64,000 bases of DNA from Eubacteriaceae bacterium (GCA_910574895.1 CAJTDQ010000004.1:124001-188000), one strand, 5' to 3'. Counted from the first letter of the stretch, positions 9,383 to 18,176 are shown. Notes: generated from the letters alone by a model not told the origin. Program-made: numbers and translations.

Positions 9383-9420
9383 AAAGGAAGTTCCATCAAG
9401 TGACGGAACTTCCTTTGTTA
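9383..9420 (+). terminator. Rho-independent terminator of the EPS locus
   Basis: Perfect 12-bp stem AAAGGAAGTTCC (9383-9394) / GGAACTTCCTTT (9405-9416), 10-nt loop, then a T-rich run. It lies between convergent genes and could also serve the leftward gene ending at 9433. Confidence 0.85.
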
Positions 9421-9432
9421 TATAGACAAATG

Positions 9433-10602
9433 TTAACTCAATCCGCATATATGAAATATTTTTTCAGTTTTAGAAATATTTGATTCTGTAATGGAGGACA
9501 TATGGTGAATGCTCTGCTTCGTTTTTTTATTATAGTTTAATAAACGTGTAAAATTCAGTCGTATCCAATATAGAGGTAAAAAGTATTTGTGTTTTTTTAA
9601 AAACTCACCATAATAGTTTATCATTATTGTACTATTAGGAAAAAGTTTTTTACGATAAGAGAGTTTATGATCTCCTCTCGTAACAATATGATTTGTCTCC
9701 TGTTGTTTTTTTGTACCAAAAGCACCACCGGCAAAAACATATTCTGCAATTATTTCCATCTCTTCTTTTGAAAAGTTTATGGTATTTTTGTTATTAAACC
9801 AATAACTTACAAGAGCCTGCATTGTCAGATTAAATTTATATAGGTTTATTTTTAATAACTCGTTTTCTATATAATTCCAGTCCATCGGTTTAAAAGTCAG
9901 GTTCATTACGTGTATATCCAGAATATGATTCAGTCCGATACCGCCATTTTTAAAATGTTTTGCCATGTGAATAATATGATAGATATAGAAATCTTCTAAA
10001 TTCATTTTATATTCATGTTTGTCATTCGAACATTTTTCCCAAATGTCTTGTAAATATTCATACCATTCAGAGTATCCCATATCTATTAAATGGGGCTGCA
10101 TTTCGATTTTAATATTATTGACAGGATTGATATAAGCAGTATCTTTGGCACCTTTTTGCAAAACTTTATATCCAAGGGTTTCAAAAATGGTATCAAGAGT
10201 TTTAAAATCAGTACCACGGAATAAAATATCTATATCGCTCATGCGGCGCATAAAAGTGTCAGGATAGTAATGTTTGATGAAACTTCCTTTCAATAAAATA
10301 AAGTCAATCTTCTGCGAATTAAAAACAGATTTAAGACGCTCTGTCTCATAAGAACGGTTTGCGTCTAAGACTAAATTTTGTTTATACATCAACATATATG
10401 ACTCCATATGTTCAATTGTCTGAATATAATCTTTTGGCAACTTTATAATAGCGAAACATAGAATAGGAATAATTTTATGTTTTTTTGCTAGTTGATATAT
10501 GATATTCCAGTCTATTGTTGTATCCGGAGTTTTTGGAGTTTCCTTTTCAATAGCACATTTTAATAAATATATAATATAGTTCGTTTCGTTTTGATAATGC
10601 AT
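9433..10602 (-). CDS. Nucleotidyltransferase-fold family protein (NTP_transf_5-like)
   Basis: 389 residues. Recognised by LLKGSFIKHYYPD followed by MRRMSDIDIL, i.e. a KGS... DxD arrangement of the polymerase-beta/MNT nucleotidyltransferase fold (family annotated as uncharacterised nucleotidyltransferase, PF14907-like). Such proteins are common beside EPS and lantibiotic-type clusters, but no reaction is established. The rest is helical with HIIHMAKHFKNGG. The start is fixed by GGGAGA 6 bases before the ATG (leftward). It converges on the EPS operon and is not part of it. Nucleotidyl transfer is an inference from fold. Confidence 0.72.
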   Translation of the reverse strand: MHYQNETNYIIYLLKCAIEKETPKTPDTTIDWNIIYQLAKKHKIIPILCFAIIKLPKDYIQTIEHMESYMLMYKQNLVLDANRSYETERLKSVFNSQKIDFILLKGSFIKHYYPDTFMRRMSDIDILFRGTDFKTLDTIFETLGYKVLQKGAKDTAYINPVNNIKIEMQPHLIDMGYSEWYEYLQDIWEKCSNDKHEYKMNLEDFYIYHIIHMAKHFKNGGIGLNHILDIHVMNLTFKPMDWNYIENELLKINLYKFNLTMQALVSYWFNNKNTINFSKEEMEIIAEYVFAGGAFGTKKQQETNHIVTRGDHKLSYRKKLFPNSTIMINYYGEFLKKHKYFLPLYWIRLNFTRLLNYNKKTKQSIHHMSSITESNISKTEKIFHICGLS

Positions 10603-10620
10603 AATATCTCCCTATAATAT

Positions 10621-10666
10621 TTTTCAAAAAATGGGATGTGAACTAGTGAGTTTAGAACAACATCCC
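10621..10666 (-). terminator. Terminator of the leftward Lrp gene
   Basis: GGGATGT (10633-10639) and ACATCCC (10660-10666) pair; read leftward the stem is followed by ATTTTTTGAAAA. It separates the Lrp gene from the next leftward gene (10602). Confidence 0.6.
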
Positions 10667-10679
10667 GTTAACATACAAT

Positions 10680-11135
10680 TTAATTATCCCTTGGCATAGG
10701 AATGCCACGATGTTCTACTGAAGTAGAGAAAACAATTTGTGTTTTAGTACTTCCAAAGGTCTGAAGGTCACCGATAAAGTGATCCAACTCTTCTGTGCTT
10801 TTAAACATTACTTCTATTAACATCGCATAATCTCCAGTTACACAATTACACTCAACAACGTTTGTACATTCTTTTATGTATGGATAAAAGTCTTTTTTCT
10901 GATCAGGATTAACTTCGAGGTTAATAAAAGCTTTAATATGATATCCTAACTCTGCGGGATTGACCTTTGCAGTATAACCTGTAATTATTCCGGCCTGCTC
11001 CAGACGTTCAATACGTGCCGAAACAGCGGGAGATGATAAAAATACCTGACTTGCTATTGATTTTAAGGGGGTGCGGGCATTGTCATGAAGTAATTTGATA
11101 ATTTGTTCATCAATATGATCTAATTCGTGTCTCAT
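10680..11135 (-). CDS. Lrp/AsnC family transcriptional regulator
   Basis: 151 residues, the normal family length. N-terminal winged HTH (LDHIDEQIIKLLHDNARTP, then SSPAVSARIERLEQAGII) and a C-terminal RAM/AsnC ligand-binding domain (VVECNCVTGDYAMLIEV, with the conserved G-D-Y). These dimer/octamer-forming proteins sense amino acids and usually bind their own promoter. It is transcribed away from hppA with 305 bp between them, and a near-perfect palindrome lies just before its start codon (see 11175). The target could be itself, hppA or amino-acid genes elsewhere; not decidable here. Confidence 0.92.
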   Translation of the reverse strand: MRHELDHIDEQIIKLLHDNARTPLKSIASQVFLSSPAVSARIERLEQAGIITGYTAKVNPAELGYHIKAFINLEVNPDQKKDFYPYIKECTNVVECNCVTGDYAMLIEVMFKSTEELDHFIGDLQTFGSTKTQIVFSTSVEHRGIPMPRDN

Positions 11136-11174
11136 AATAGTACTCCTTTCGTATATTTTTCAGTCAAATTTAAT

Positions 11175-11198
11175 TTTGTAAAGTAAATACTTTGCAAA
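11175..11198 (-). promoter_or_regulatory. Palindromic operator, probably Lrp autoregulation
   Basis: TTTGTAAAGTA (11175-11185), two-base spacer, TACTTTGCAAA (11188-11198): 11-bp arms with one mismatch. It lies about 10 bp downstream of the leftward -10 at 11208-11213 and 40 bp before the lrp start, where binding would block transcription. Lrp-family proteins bind such dyads, but assignment to this protein is inferred. Confidence 0.5.
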
Positions 11199-11346
11199 TA
11201 TGCATTTATTATAGCACACACTTAAAAAATATAAAATAATTTTATGAAGATATTGAACGAAATGAATTTTTTGTTCTAAAATGTGAAAAATATATTTTAT
11301 TTCAATAGAAAAAAACCTGTAATATATTAACAATAATGGAACGGTA

Positions 11347-11374
11347 TTGAAAATTTTGAAAACTTTGTTATAAT
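11347..11374 (+). promoter_or_regulatory. hppA promoter
   Basis: TTGAAA (11347-11352), 16-bp spacer, TATAAT (11369-11374) with an extended -10 (TGt). It leaves a ~60-nt leader before the hppA ATG. Confidence 0.6.
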
Positions 11375-11440
11375 TTTAACAAACATATCATACTTTTTTA
11401 AAAGGAAAGTTGTTTTACAGGGAATTGAAAGGAGAAAAGG

Positions 11441-13489
11441 ATGGAGAATTTAATTTATTTAGCTCCGGCGGCAGGAATTATCGCTGTTATTTTTGCATTA
11501 CTAAAGACTGTGAAAATAAACAGATGCGATGCGGGAAATGATAAGATGAAAGATATAGCCGGAGCGATTGCTGAAGGTGCAAGGGCATTTCTGTTTGCAG
11601 AGTACAAGATTCTAATTGTATTTGTCGTTGTACTTTTTGTGATTCTTGGATTTGGAATTGACTGGCTGACTGCAGTCTGCTTTATTGCAGGCGCAGTGTT
11701 ATCCACGTTGGCAGGGTATGTAGGAATGAATGTCGCAACAAAGGCAAATGTCCGCACAGCGAATGCTGCAAAAGAAAAGGGAACGAACAAAGCTCTTTCA
11801 ATCGCATTTTCCGGTGGCGCTGTTATGGGACTCTGTGTCGTAGGATTTGGTATTCTCGGATTGAGTGTAATATTGATTATCGTAATGCATACGACTGGAT
11901 TTACAGAAGAAGCTGTAAGCATTCTGACGGGATTTAGTCTGGGGGCATCATCTATTGCGCTTTTTGCCAGAGTAGGTGGCGGTATCTATACGAAAGCCGC
12001 AGATGTAGGTGCAGATTTAGTAGGTAAGGTTGAAGCAGGCATACCGGAGGACGACCCACGTAACCCGGCTGTTATCGCAGATAATGTAGGTGATAATGTA
12101 GGTGATGTAGCCGGAATGGGTGCGGACCTTTTTGAGAGTTATGTAGGAGCTTTAGTTTCTGTAGTTACTTTAGCAGTGGCATCTCTGGTAGCAGGTGATG
12201 ATGATTTTGGAATGGAACGTATTATCTTTCCGATTGTCATGGCAGCTATCGGTGTATTAGCATCTGTAGTCGCTACATTTTTTGTCCGTGGGAAAAAAGG
12301 CAGTGATCCACAGAGAGCATTAAATATCGGGGAATATACTGCAACTGCAATAGAAATCGCTGCTTCTGCTGCATTAAGTTACTGGCTGTTTGGACAGTTC
12401 AGGGCTTTTCTGGCAGTACTGGCAGGTCTGGTAGTAGGAACAGCTATTGGTAAGGTTACAGAAATGTACACATCAGAAAAGTATAAGAGCGTTAAGCAGA
12501 TTGCGGACAGCTCGCAGACGGGTTCTGCTACCAATATTATTAGCGGGTTATCTGTTGGCATGAAGTCTACAGCTATTCCAATTTTGTTTATTGTGGCTGG
12601 TGTTCTTGTATCTTATGCGTTTCTTGGAATGTACGGCATTGCTCTTGCAGCGGTTGGTATGCTATCGACAACAGGTATGACAATTGCAGTAGATGCTTAT
12701 GGACCGATTGCTGATAATGCAGGTGGCATTGCAGAAATGTCTGGACTTGATGAGAGTGTCAGGGATATTACAGATAAATTAGATGCAGTCGGAAATACAA
12801 CAGCAGCGATTGGAAAGGGATTTGCGATTGGTTCTGCAGCCCTTACGGCATTGTCTCTGTTTGTTTCCTATTCTCAGGTTGCAAACCTGCCAAGTATTAA
12901 TATATTATCCGCTTCTGTAGTCGTTGGACTGTTAATTGGAGGAATGCTCCCATTTATGTTTTCAGCACTTACAATGAGTTCTGTAGGAAAAGCTGCAAAC
13001 AAAATGATTGAGGAAGTTCGTCGTCAGTTTGCAGAAGATAAAGGAATTCTTGAAGGTACATCAAAGCCCGATTACAAGTCATGTGTAGGTATTTCGACAC
13101 AGGCAGCCCTTCATGAGATGATTGTGCCGGGAGTTATGGCAGTTGTGACACCACTTGCAGTAGGATATTTACTTGGAGCTGCAGCTTTGGGTGGAATGTT
13201 ATGTGGAGCGCTAGTCTGTGGTGTTATGATGGCTATTTTTATGGCAAACTCAGGTGGAGCATGGGACAATGCCAAGAAATATATTGAAGGCGGGTTTGCC
13301 GGAGGAAAAGGCAGTGAAGCACATAAGGCAGCAGTCGTAGGAGATACCGTAGGCGATCCGTTCAAGGACACTTCCGGGCCATCTATTAATATTTTAATTA
13401 AATTGATGACAATTGTGTCATTGGTATTTGCAATGACATTTCCGGTTCAGGGATATTTGACACAGCTGTATTATTATTTGTTTAAGTAA
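11441..13489 (+). CDS. hppA: K+-dependent membrane-bound ion-pumping pyrophosphatase
   Basis: 682 residues, about 16 membrane helices. Hydrolyses PPi and pumps H+ and/or Na+ out of the cytoplasm. The family signature is clear: GGIYTKAADVGADLVGKVE, EDDPRNPAVIADNVGDNV and GADLFESY, plus the C-terminal AHKAAVVGDTVGDPFKDT that completes the acidic Mg-PPi site. GNTTAAIGKGFAIGSAA carries Ala/Gly where K+-independent enzymes have Lys/Thr, so K+ dependence is predicted. Na+ versus H+ pumping cannot be settled by eye. Start ATG at 11441 has AAAGGAG upstream. Monocistronic between its promoter and the terminator at 13502. Confidence 0.96.
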   Translation: MENLIYLAPAAGIIAVIFALLKTVKINRCDAGNDKMKDIAGAIAEGARAFLFAEYKILIVFVVVLFVILGFGIDWLTAVCFIAGAVLSTLAGYVGMNVATKANVRTANAAKEKGTNKALSIAFSGGAVMGLCVVGFGILGLSVILIIVMHTTGFTEEAVSILTGFSLGASSIALFARVGGGIYTKAADVGADLVGKVEAGIPEDDPRNPAVIADNVGDNVGDVAGMGADLFESYVGALVSVVTLAVASLVAGDDDFGMERIIFPIVMAAIGVLASVVATFFVRGKKGSDPQRALNIGEYTATAIEIAASAALSYWLFGQFRAFLAVLAGLVVGTAIGKVTEMYTSEKYKSVKQIADSSQTGSATNIISGLSVGMKSTAIPILFIVAGVLVSYAFLGMYGIALAAVGMLSTTGMTIAVDAYGPIADNAGGIAEMSGLDESVRDITDKLDAVGNTTAAIGKGFAIGSAALTALSLFVSYSQVANLPSINILSASVVVGLLIGGMLPFMFSALTMSSVGKAANKMIEEVRRQFAEDKGILEGTSKPDYKSCVGISTQAALHEMIVPGVMAVVTPLAVGYLLGAAALGGMLCGALVCGVMMAIFMANSGGAWDNAKKYIEGGFAGGKGSEAHKAAVVGDTVGDPFKDTSGPSINILIKLMTIVSLVFAMTFPVQGYLTQLYYYLFK

Positions 13490-13501
13490 GAAGTTTTTGA
13501 A

Positions 13502-13548
13502 TAAGATAGGGAATGAATCATGTGAGTCATTCCCTATCTTACTTTTTT
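13502..13548 (+). terminator. hppA terminator
   Basis: Perfect 15-bp stem, TAAGATAGGGAATGA (13502-13516) with TCATTCCCTATCTTA (13527-13541), 10-nt loop, then CTTTTTT. Confidence 0.9.
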
Positions 13549-13683
13549 CTAAAAGGTAGAGTGAAAGCATTCTATACCTTCCCATAAAAATTTGTGCAGA
13601 CTAACATCAATAGTCAATAATACAATTTAGACACATCTTTGTGTTAAATTATACACATTTAAAAATATTGAGGAGAAATATAC

Positions 13684-14337
13684 ATGGTAAAGATATTAAT
13701 CGTTGAGGATGATAATGCAATTGCAAATTTAATCTATAAAAGCCTGACAGATGAAGGATATCATTGCAGATGTGCGTTTGATGGAGCACAGGGGGCAGAA
13801 TATATTGAGAAAGAAAAATTTGATTTAGTTCTTCTTGACATTATGCTTCCTAAAGTGCATGGATATGAACTGCTTGAGTATCTAAAGCCAACAAATACAC
13901 CGGTTATTTTTATTACTGCAAAGGGAAGCCTTGAGGATAAAATTAAAGGATTGAAATTAGGGGCAGAAGATTATATTGTTAAGCCTTTTCAAGTAGGGGA
14001 ATTATTGGCAAGGGTAGAGGTTGTGTTACGCAGATATGACAAAGGCGCAAAACAGATTGTTATTGGAAACGTAAGTATTGATATGGCTTCAAGGCAGGTA
14101 TTTCAAAATGGACAGGTCATAGAACTTACGATGAAAGAGTATGATTTGTTTTTAGAATTGGTAAGGAATAAAAATATAGCATTATATAGAGAGCAGCTTT
14201 ATGAGAAGGTCTGGAATGAGCCGTTTACAGGAGAGACTAGAACCTTAGACTCACATATTCAGCGAATCAGAAGAAAACTTCACTGGGATGATAAAATAAA
14301 GACGGTATTTCGCATTGGATATAGATTGGAGGATTAA
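13684..14337 (+). CDS. OmpR/PhoB-family response regulator
   Basis: 217 residues. Receiver domain with acidic pocket VEDDN, phospho-acceptor Asp52 in LVLLDIMLP, FITAKG and VKPF switch residues; then an OmpR-type winged helix (GNVSIDMASRQVF, LTMKEYDLFLELV, TLDSHIQRIRRKL). It pairs with the sensor kinase that follows after one base, and with a third gene downstream, as a three-gene operon. Regulon unknown. The ATG follows GAGGAG by several bases. Confidence 0.95.
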   Translation: MVKILIVEDDNAIANLIYKSLTDEGYHCRCAFDGAQGAEYIEKEKFDLVLLDIMLPKVHGYELLEYLKPTNTPVIFITAKGSLEDKIKGLKLGAEDYIVKPFQVGELLARVEVVLRRYDKGAKQIVIGNVSIDMASRQVFQNGQVIELTMKEYDLFLELVRNKNIALYREQLYEKVWNEPFTGETRTLDSHIQRIRRKLHWDDKIKTVFRIGYRLED

Positions 14338-14338
14338 T

Positions 14339-15748
14339 ATGCATTTCTTTGCAAAAATTTTTCTGTGTGGAACAATCGTACTTAGTATGACATTTTTATT
14401 TTCCGGTTATTATTTTATGAATTATTCTTTTGAAGAAAATCTGGAAAAAGAAAAAAATCTGGTTATCAGTCAGTATCAATATGACAAATTTACAATTCAG
14501 ACCCGTTTACTTTCTGATGAGAATTTGTATGAAGAATTATTACAAAAAAACAGCAAAGTCACGTTACAAAGATTGTTAGAGGATGTTGAGGCAGTCTCAG
14601 CCTTTTACTCAGATAATAAAAAAGTTTTATACTCAAAAATACAAAATATAAATAAATCTTTTATAAAAGAGTTATCTGACAGCACACAAAATTATAAATA
14701 TTATCAGGAAGAGGATCGTTATTATTTGCTTATAGGTAGTATGATAGACCAAAATCATAGATTTTACTTTATCACGAAAACGGATATATCAGGAGTTTTG
14801 GAGCAACAGAAAAGTCTGCAAAAGCAGTTTTATAAAATTTATGGTATCGCTCTTGGAACAGGTGTGATACTTTTATTTATTTTATCTGTTATTGTGACAG
14901 TACCTCTGAAAAAAATAACCGAGGCTGCAAACAGAATGGCAGGGGGTTCTTATAGTGAAAGAATTCATATAAGAGGAAATGATGAAATAGGAAAATTATC
15001 CAGAAGTTTTAATGTGATGGCAAATGCAGTGGAAGACAGAATGAAGGAACTGTCTGAGCAGTCAGAACGCAAAGAAGAGTTTGTCGAAAATTTTGCTCAT
15101 GAACTGAAAACGCCATTAACATCAGTCATTGGATATGCGGATATGATATACCAGCGTGATATGTCCAGAAAAGAAATAAAAGAAGCAGCATGGTTTATAT
15201 GGAATGAAGGGATGCATTTAGAAGCTTTGTCCCATAAACTTATGGATTTGACAATTTTAAATAAACAGAAATTTATGTTGTGGGATATGGGAGCGGAAGA
15301 AGTGCTCGGAGAGATTTTAAAAAGTCTGCAGCCTGTTTTGAAGAAAAATAACGTTATAATTGAGACGAAAATTGAAAACGCATATATCAAGGCAGAGTAT
15401 GATTTGTTAAAGATGTTATTGTTTAATCTGATTGATAATGCAATCAAAGCAGATGCAGATTTCATAAAGATGTCAGGAACAATTAAGGAAGAACGCTATG
15501 AAATTGCTATCGAGGATAATGGAGCAGGACTGGCAGAAGAAGAACTGGACAAAGTTACTGAACCTTTTTATATGGTTGATAAGTCGCGTTCGAGGAGAAA
15601 ACATGGAGCAGGACTGGGTCTGGCACTGGCAGCGAAAATTGTGGAGATTCATGGCAGCCGTCTGTATTTCGAAAGCGAGCAAGGAAAAGGATGCAGAGTC
15701 AGTTTCTTTATAATGTGCCAGAAAGGCGGTGAAAAGGATGAAAAATAA
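14339..15748 (+). CDS. Sensor histidine kinase with HAMP domain
   Basis: 469 residues. Start ATG at 14339 is preferred (GGAGG 6 bases before) over an upstream in-frame ATG inside the regulator gene. Two membrane helices (about 1-25 and 168-190) enclose a ~140-residue extracytoplasmic sensor domain of no recognised type; then HAMP (KKITEAANRMAGGSY), DHp with the phospho-His in FAHELKTPLTSVIGY, and an ATPase domain (NLIDNAIKA N-box, EDNGAGL, HGAGLGLALAAKIVE). Partner of the preceding regulator. Signal unknown. Confidence 0.95.
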   Translation: MHFFAKIFLCGTIVLSMTFLFSGYYFMNYSFEENLEKEKNLVISQYQYDKFTIQTRLLSDENLYEELLQKNSKVTLQRLLEDVEAVSAFYSDNKKVLYSKIQNINKSFIKELSDSTQNYKYYQEEDRYYLLIGSMIDQNHRFYFITKTDISGVLEQQKSLQKQFYKIYGIALGTGVILLFILSVIVTVPLKKITEAANRMAGGSYSERIHIRGNDEIGKLSRSFNVMANAVEDRMKELSEQSERKEEFVENFAHELKTPLTSVIGYADMIYQRDMSRKEIKEAAWFIWNEGMHLEALSHKLMDLTILNKQKFMLWDMGAEEVLGEILKSLQPVLKKNNVIIETKIENAYIKAEYDLLKMLLFNLIDNAIKADADFIKMSGTIKEERYEIAIEDNGAGLAEEELDKVTEPFYMVDKSRSRRKHGAGLGLALAAKIVEIHGSRLYFESEQGKGCRVSFFIMCQKGGEKDEK

Positions 15749-16487
15749 GGTTTCTATAATATTGGTTTTTATAATTACTTTGTTGGTATCAGTTGGGGGA
15801 TTGTTTATTATGCAGCAAAGATTAGACACCCATAGTACAGGGGTGTTAAATGAAAAGCTAAATAGTAAGGAAACGATATTCCGTGCAAATAGTGAAGAAG
15901 AATTAAAAAAGAAATATTTAACAGAAAAAGAATTAGTTGAAGTAGTGTATAGCATGAAATATGAACAAAATAGAAGAACTCATGAACCGGTAAAAGGGCA
16001 GTTATCAATGAATCAGGCAATTAATAAAGGAGAAGCGTGGGCAGAAAAGATATTTTCTATACAGATTAAGAATTATAAAAAAATTAGTGCAAATTTATTC
16101 ACGAATGATCCGGCAGGAATCAATAAAATATCTGAAATATTATACGGTTTTTGGAAGGTCAGGCTGGAAACGGATGATCTGATGATACAGATGAGCGTTC
16201 ATAGTGTTACGGGTCAGTTGCTGGAAATCGAGGTTTATTCTTATAACAAACAATTAAAATCAAGTTATAAAAATCCTGAAAAAATATTAGCAGAATATGT
16301 AAGTTCATTAAATATGAAGAGTGACACCTGTGTTTATTATACAGAAAATGCAATGTATGAAAAAATGACTGTTGGAGATTTGAATGCGGTTATTGAAATA
16401 GGAAGTATTCAGGTTTCGACAAAAAGCAGGAAATATGATTTTGATGGAGTGATGACGTTACATCTGGTAGCAGGGACTTTTCATTAG
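15738..16487 (+). CDS. Unknown membrane-anchored protein of the two-component operon
   Basis: 249 residues, not recognised. One N-terminal membrane helix (about residues 6-26, VSIILVFIITLLVSVGG) with the rest predicted outside: a Lys/Glu-rich stretch followed by a beta-rich part containing MSVHSVTGQLLEIEVYSY. It overlaps the kinase gene by 11 bp; ATG at 15738 is preferred because AAAGGCGG lies 8 bases before it (a GTG at 15729 is the alternative). Position after a kinase suggests a signal modulator or target protein anchored in the membrane. No function is proposed. Confidence 0.7.
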   Translation: MKNKVSIILVFIITLLVSVGGLFIMQQRLDTHSTGVLNEKLNSKETIFRANSEEELKKKYLTEKELVEVVYSMKYEQNRRTHEPVKGQLSMNQAINKGEAWAEKIFSIQIKNYKKISANLFTNDPAGINKISEILYGFWKVRLETDDLMIQMSVHSVTGQLLEIEVYSYNKQLKSSYKNPEKILAEYVSSLNMKSDTCVYYTENAMYEKMTVGDLNAVIEIGSIQVSTKSRKYDFDGVMTLHLVAGTFH

Positions 16488-16598
16488 AACAGAAAAATTA
16501 TTTACAAGTATAACACAATTCTTCTGAAAGTTGATGACATCTTCCTGATATGCTCTGTATGAAATAAAAATTTTATATGAGTATAAGGAGTATGGGTC

Positions 16599-17408
16599 AT
16601 GGCAAAATATTTTTATGAAGGAAATTTAAATGAACAGGAGAATTATCATAAAAAAGGACAGATTGAGTATTATATCCGCGGAACAGTAAAAGTAAATGGA
16701 AGAGTATATGAGCGTTATGGAATAAAGACACACTTTATTGAAGTATATGAGGATTATATTGAATTAATCAGACAATATGTCGTGCCTTTTATAGAAAATG
16801 GAGACATATTAAGTATCAGTGAGAAGGTTATTTCCATATGTCAGGGAAATATTAAAAAAATGAAAGATGTTCATGTATCCCGGTTTACGAAAGTAATCAG
16901 CCGGTTTGGAAAAAAGACAGTGAGTGGTATAGGAATTACGGAACCGTACAAGTTACAGTTGATGGTTGATATGAATGGCTGGGGGAAAATTCTTCTGGCA
17001 GGAGCTGTGGGACTGCTTGGGAAACTTGTTGGGAAAAGAGGGATATTTTATAAGATTCTAGGTGAAGAGACATCTGGAATAGATGGATTTTACAGCCATT
17101 CCGCTTTTGAACAATATCATAATATGGCGGTACTTATGCCTAGGGAACCTGACAGGGTATGTAATGAGATATACGAAAAATGCGGAATACCGGCAATGAT
17201 AGTGGATGCCAATGATATCAGTGTTGATATACTTGGAAAATCAGGGGTGTTAGAAGAAATCACGGATGAGGAATTGTCAGATTATATTGAAGATAATCCG
17301 GCAGGACAGGATGATGAATTGACGCCATTTATAATTATCCGGGATATTACAGGAAAAACTCCACAGCCATATACACCAAAAAAGCCGAAAGATATTACAA
17401 AAAGTTAA
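16599..17408 (+). CDS. CofE-like protein (coenzyme F420-0:gamma-glutamyl ligase family)
   Basis: 269 residues, soluble. The N-terminal half has the family pattern YGIKTHFIEVYEDYIELI followed by NGDILSISEKVISICQGN, as in F420-0 gamma-glutamyl ligases. No F420 biosynthesis gene is in the window and Lachnospiraceae are not known to make F420, so the real substrate is probably another acid/amino-acid ligation; that is inference. The C-terminal part carries VDANDISVDILGKSG and an acidic stretch, and ends in a Pro/Lys-rich tail. AAGGAG lies 8 bases before the ATG. It appears monocistronic. Confidence 0.72.
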   Translation: MAKYFYEGNLNEQENYHKKGQIEYYIRGTVKVNGRVYERYGIKTHFIEVYEDYIELIRQYVVPFIENGDILSISEKVISICQGNIKKMKDVHVSRFTKVISRFGKKTVSGIGITEPYKLQLMVDMNGWGKILLAGAVGLLGKLVGKRGIFYKILGEETSGIDGFYSHSAFEQYHNMAVLMPREPDRVCNEIYEKCGIPAMIVDANDISVDILGKSGVLEEITDEELSDYIEDNPAGQDDELTPFIIIRDITGKTPQPYTPKKPKDITKS

Positions 17409-17480
17409 TTGTTTATTCATACATTATGTGGATAAATGCGATAGAATATATTACACGGTGCAATAAAGAATAAAAATATA

Positions 17481-17509
17481 TTGACATGGGTTATCACATA
17501 TGATAACTT
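17481..17509 (+). promoter_or_regulatory. higBA promoter with embedded operator
   Basis: TTGACA (17481-17486) and TAACTT (17504-17509) at 17-bp spacing. Between and overlapping the -10 is a perfect 7-bp inverted repeat GTTATCA-CATA-TGATAAC (17490-17507), well placed for autorepression by the antitoxin. The -10 match is moderate. Confidence 0.6.
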
Positions 17510-17527
17510 AGGAGAAAGGAGATTAAT

Positions 17528-17890
17528 ATTTACAAAGTTAGGCATTATATAAAAAATAACGGGAGATGCCCTATTGAGGAATTCCTGATAAATTTGGAAC
17601 CAAAGCTGAGAGCAAAAGCTTTTCATGATATAGAAATATTACAGGAATATGGAACACGGTTAAATGGATCATATATGAAAAGTATTAAAGGGAAAAAGTA
17701 TAAAGGTTTGTATGAATTACGAATCAAGTTTTCAAATGATATTGCAAGGATATTCTATTTTACATATTATAATCAAGAGATAATATTATTAAATGGATTT
17801 ATAAAAAAGACCATGAAAACGCCTAAAAGAGAATTAGATAGAGCTAAGAGATATATGGATGATTTTATCAGGAGGAGAGAAAATGGATAA
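17528..17890 (+). CDS. higB: HigB/RelE-like toxin, probable AUU start
   Basis: About 120 residues of the phage-derived Gp49/HigB branch of the RelE superfamily, ribosome-dependent mRNA interferases. Reading from 17528 gives a normal family N-terminus (YKVRHYIKNNGRCPIEEFL), then ALL-type core LRAKAFHDIEILQEYG and ELRIKFSNDIARIFYF. No ATG, GTG or TTG exists between the in-frame stop (17504) and the TTG at 17594, which would remove 22 conserved residues. AGGAGA sits 6-7 bases before the ATT at 17528, so AUU is the most likely initiator. It overlaps the antitoxin gene by 8 bp. Toxin-first order is typical for HigBA. Confidence 0.8.
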   Translation: MYKVRHYIKNNGRCPIEEFLINLEPKLRAKAFHDIEILQEYGTRLNGSYMKSIKGKKYKGLYELRIKFSNDIARIFYFTYYNQEIILLNGFIKKTMKTPKRELDRAKRYMDDFIRRRENG

Positions 17891-18167
17891 GTCGAGTATT
17901 TCCATGGAGAATTTAAGAGAAAGATTATTTCAGGATGAAGAATTTAAAAAGGAATATGAGAAATTAGGACCGAGATATGAATTGGTTTCGCTCATCATTA
18001 AAACCAGGCTTGAACAAAATCTTACTCAGGAAGAATTGGCTAGACGAATTGGAACAAAAAAATCAAATATTTCACGGTTGGAAAGTGGGAAATATAATCC
18101 AAGTCTTGATTTTATTATTAAAGTAGCTGAAGCTTTTGGGAAAAAAGTAAAGTTAGATTTTTTCTAA
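17883..18167 (+). CDS. higA: HigA-like XRE antitoxin
   Basis: 94 residues. A central Cro/C1-type helix-turn-helix is clear: RLEQNLTQEELARRIGTKKS followed by ISRLESGKYNPSLDFIIKVAEAFG. It neutralises the RelE-like toxin by complex formation and represses the operon; the dyad at 17490 is the probable operator. ATG at 17883 is chosen (AGGAGG upstream, about 8 bases) over an earlier in-frame ATG at 17859 inside the toxin gene. Ends before a strong terminator. Confidence 0.9.
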   Translation: MDKSSISMENLRERLFQDEEFKKEYEKLGPRYELVSLIIKTRLEQNLTQEELARRIGTKKSNISRLESGKYNPSLDFIIKVAEAFGKKVKLDFF

Positions 18168-18176
18168 TTAATAATG

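Larger units (their letters stand above)
11136..11440. other. Divergent lrp / hppA intergenic region
   Basis: 305 bp, very AT-rich, with no open frame of note. It holds the Lrp-side palindrome (11175-11198), a leftward -10 (TATAAT on the minus strand, 11208-11213) and the rightward hppA promoter (11347-11374). Nothing recognisable in 11214-11340. Confidence 0.6.

Noticed and set aside
15473-15955. 160-codon minus-strand open frame over the kinase gene
   Set aside because: Shadow of the sensor kinase and its downstream gene, both strongly supported.
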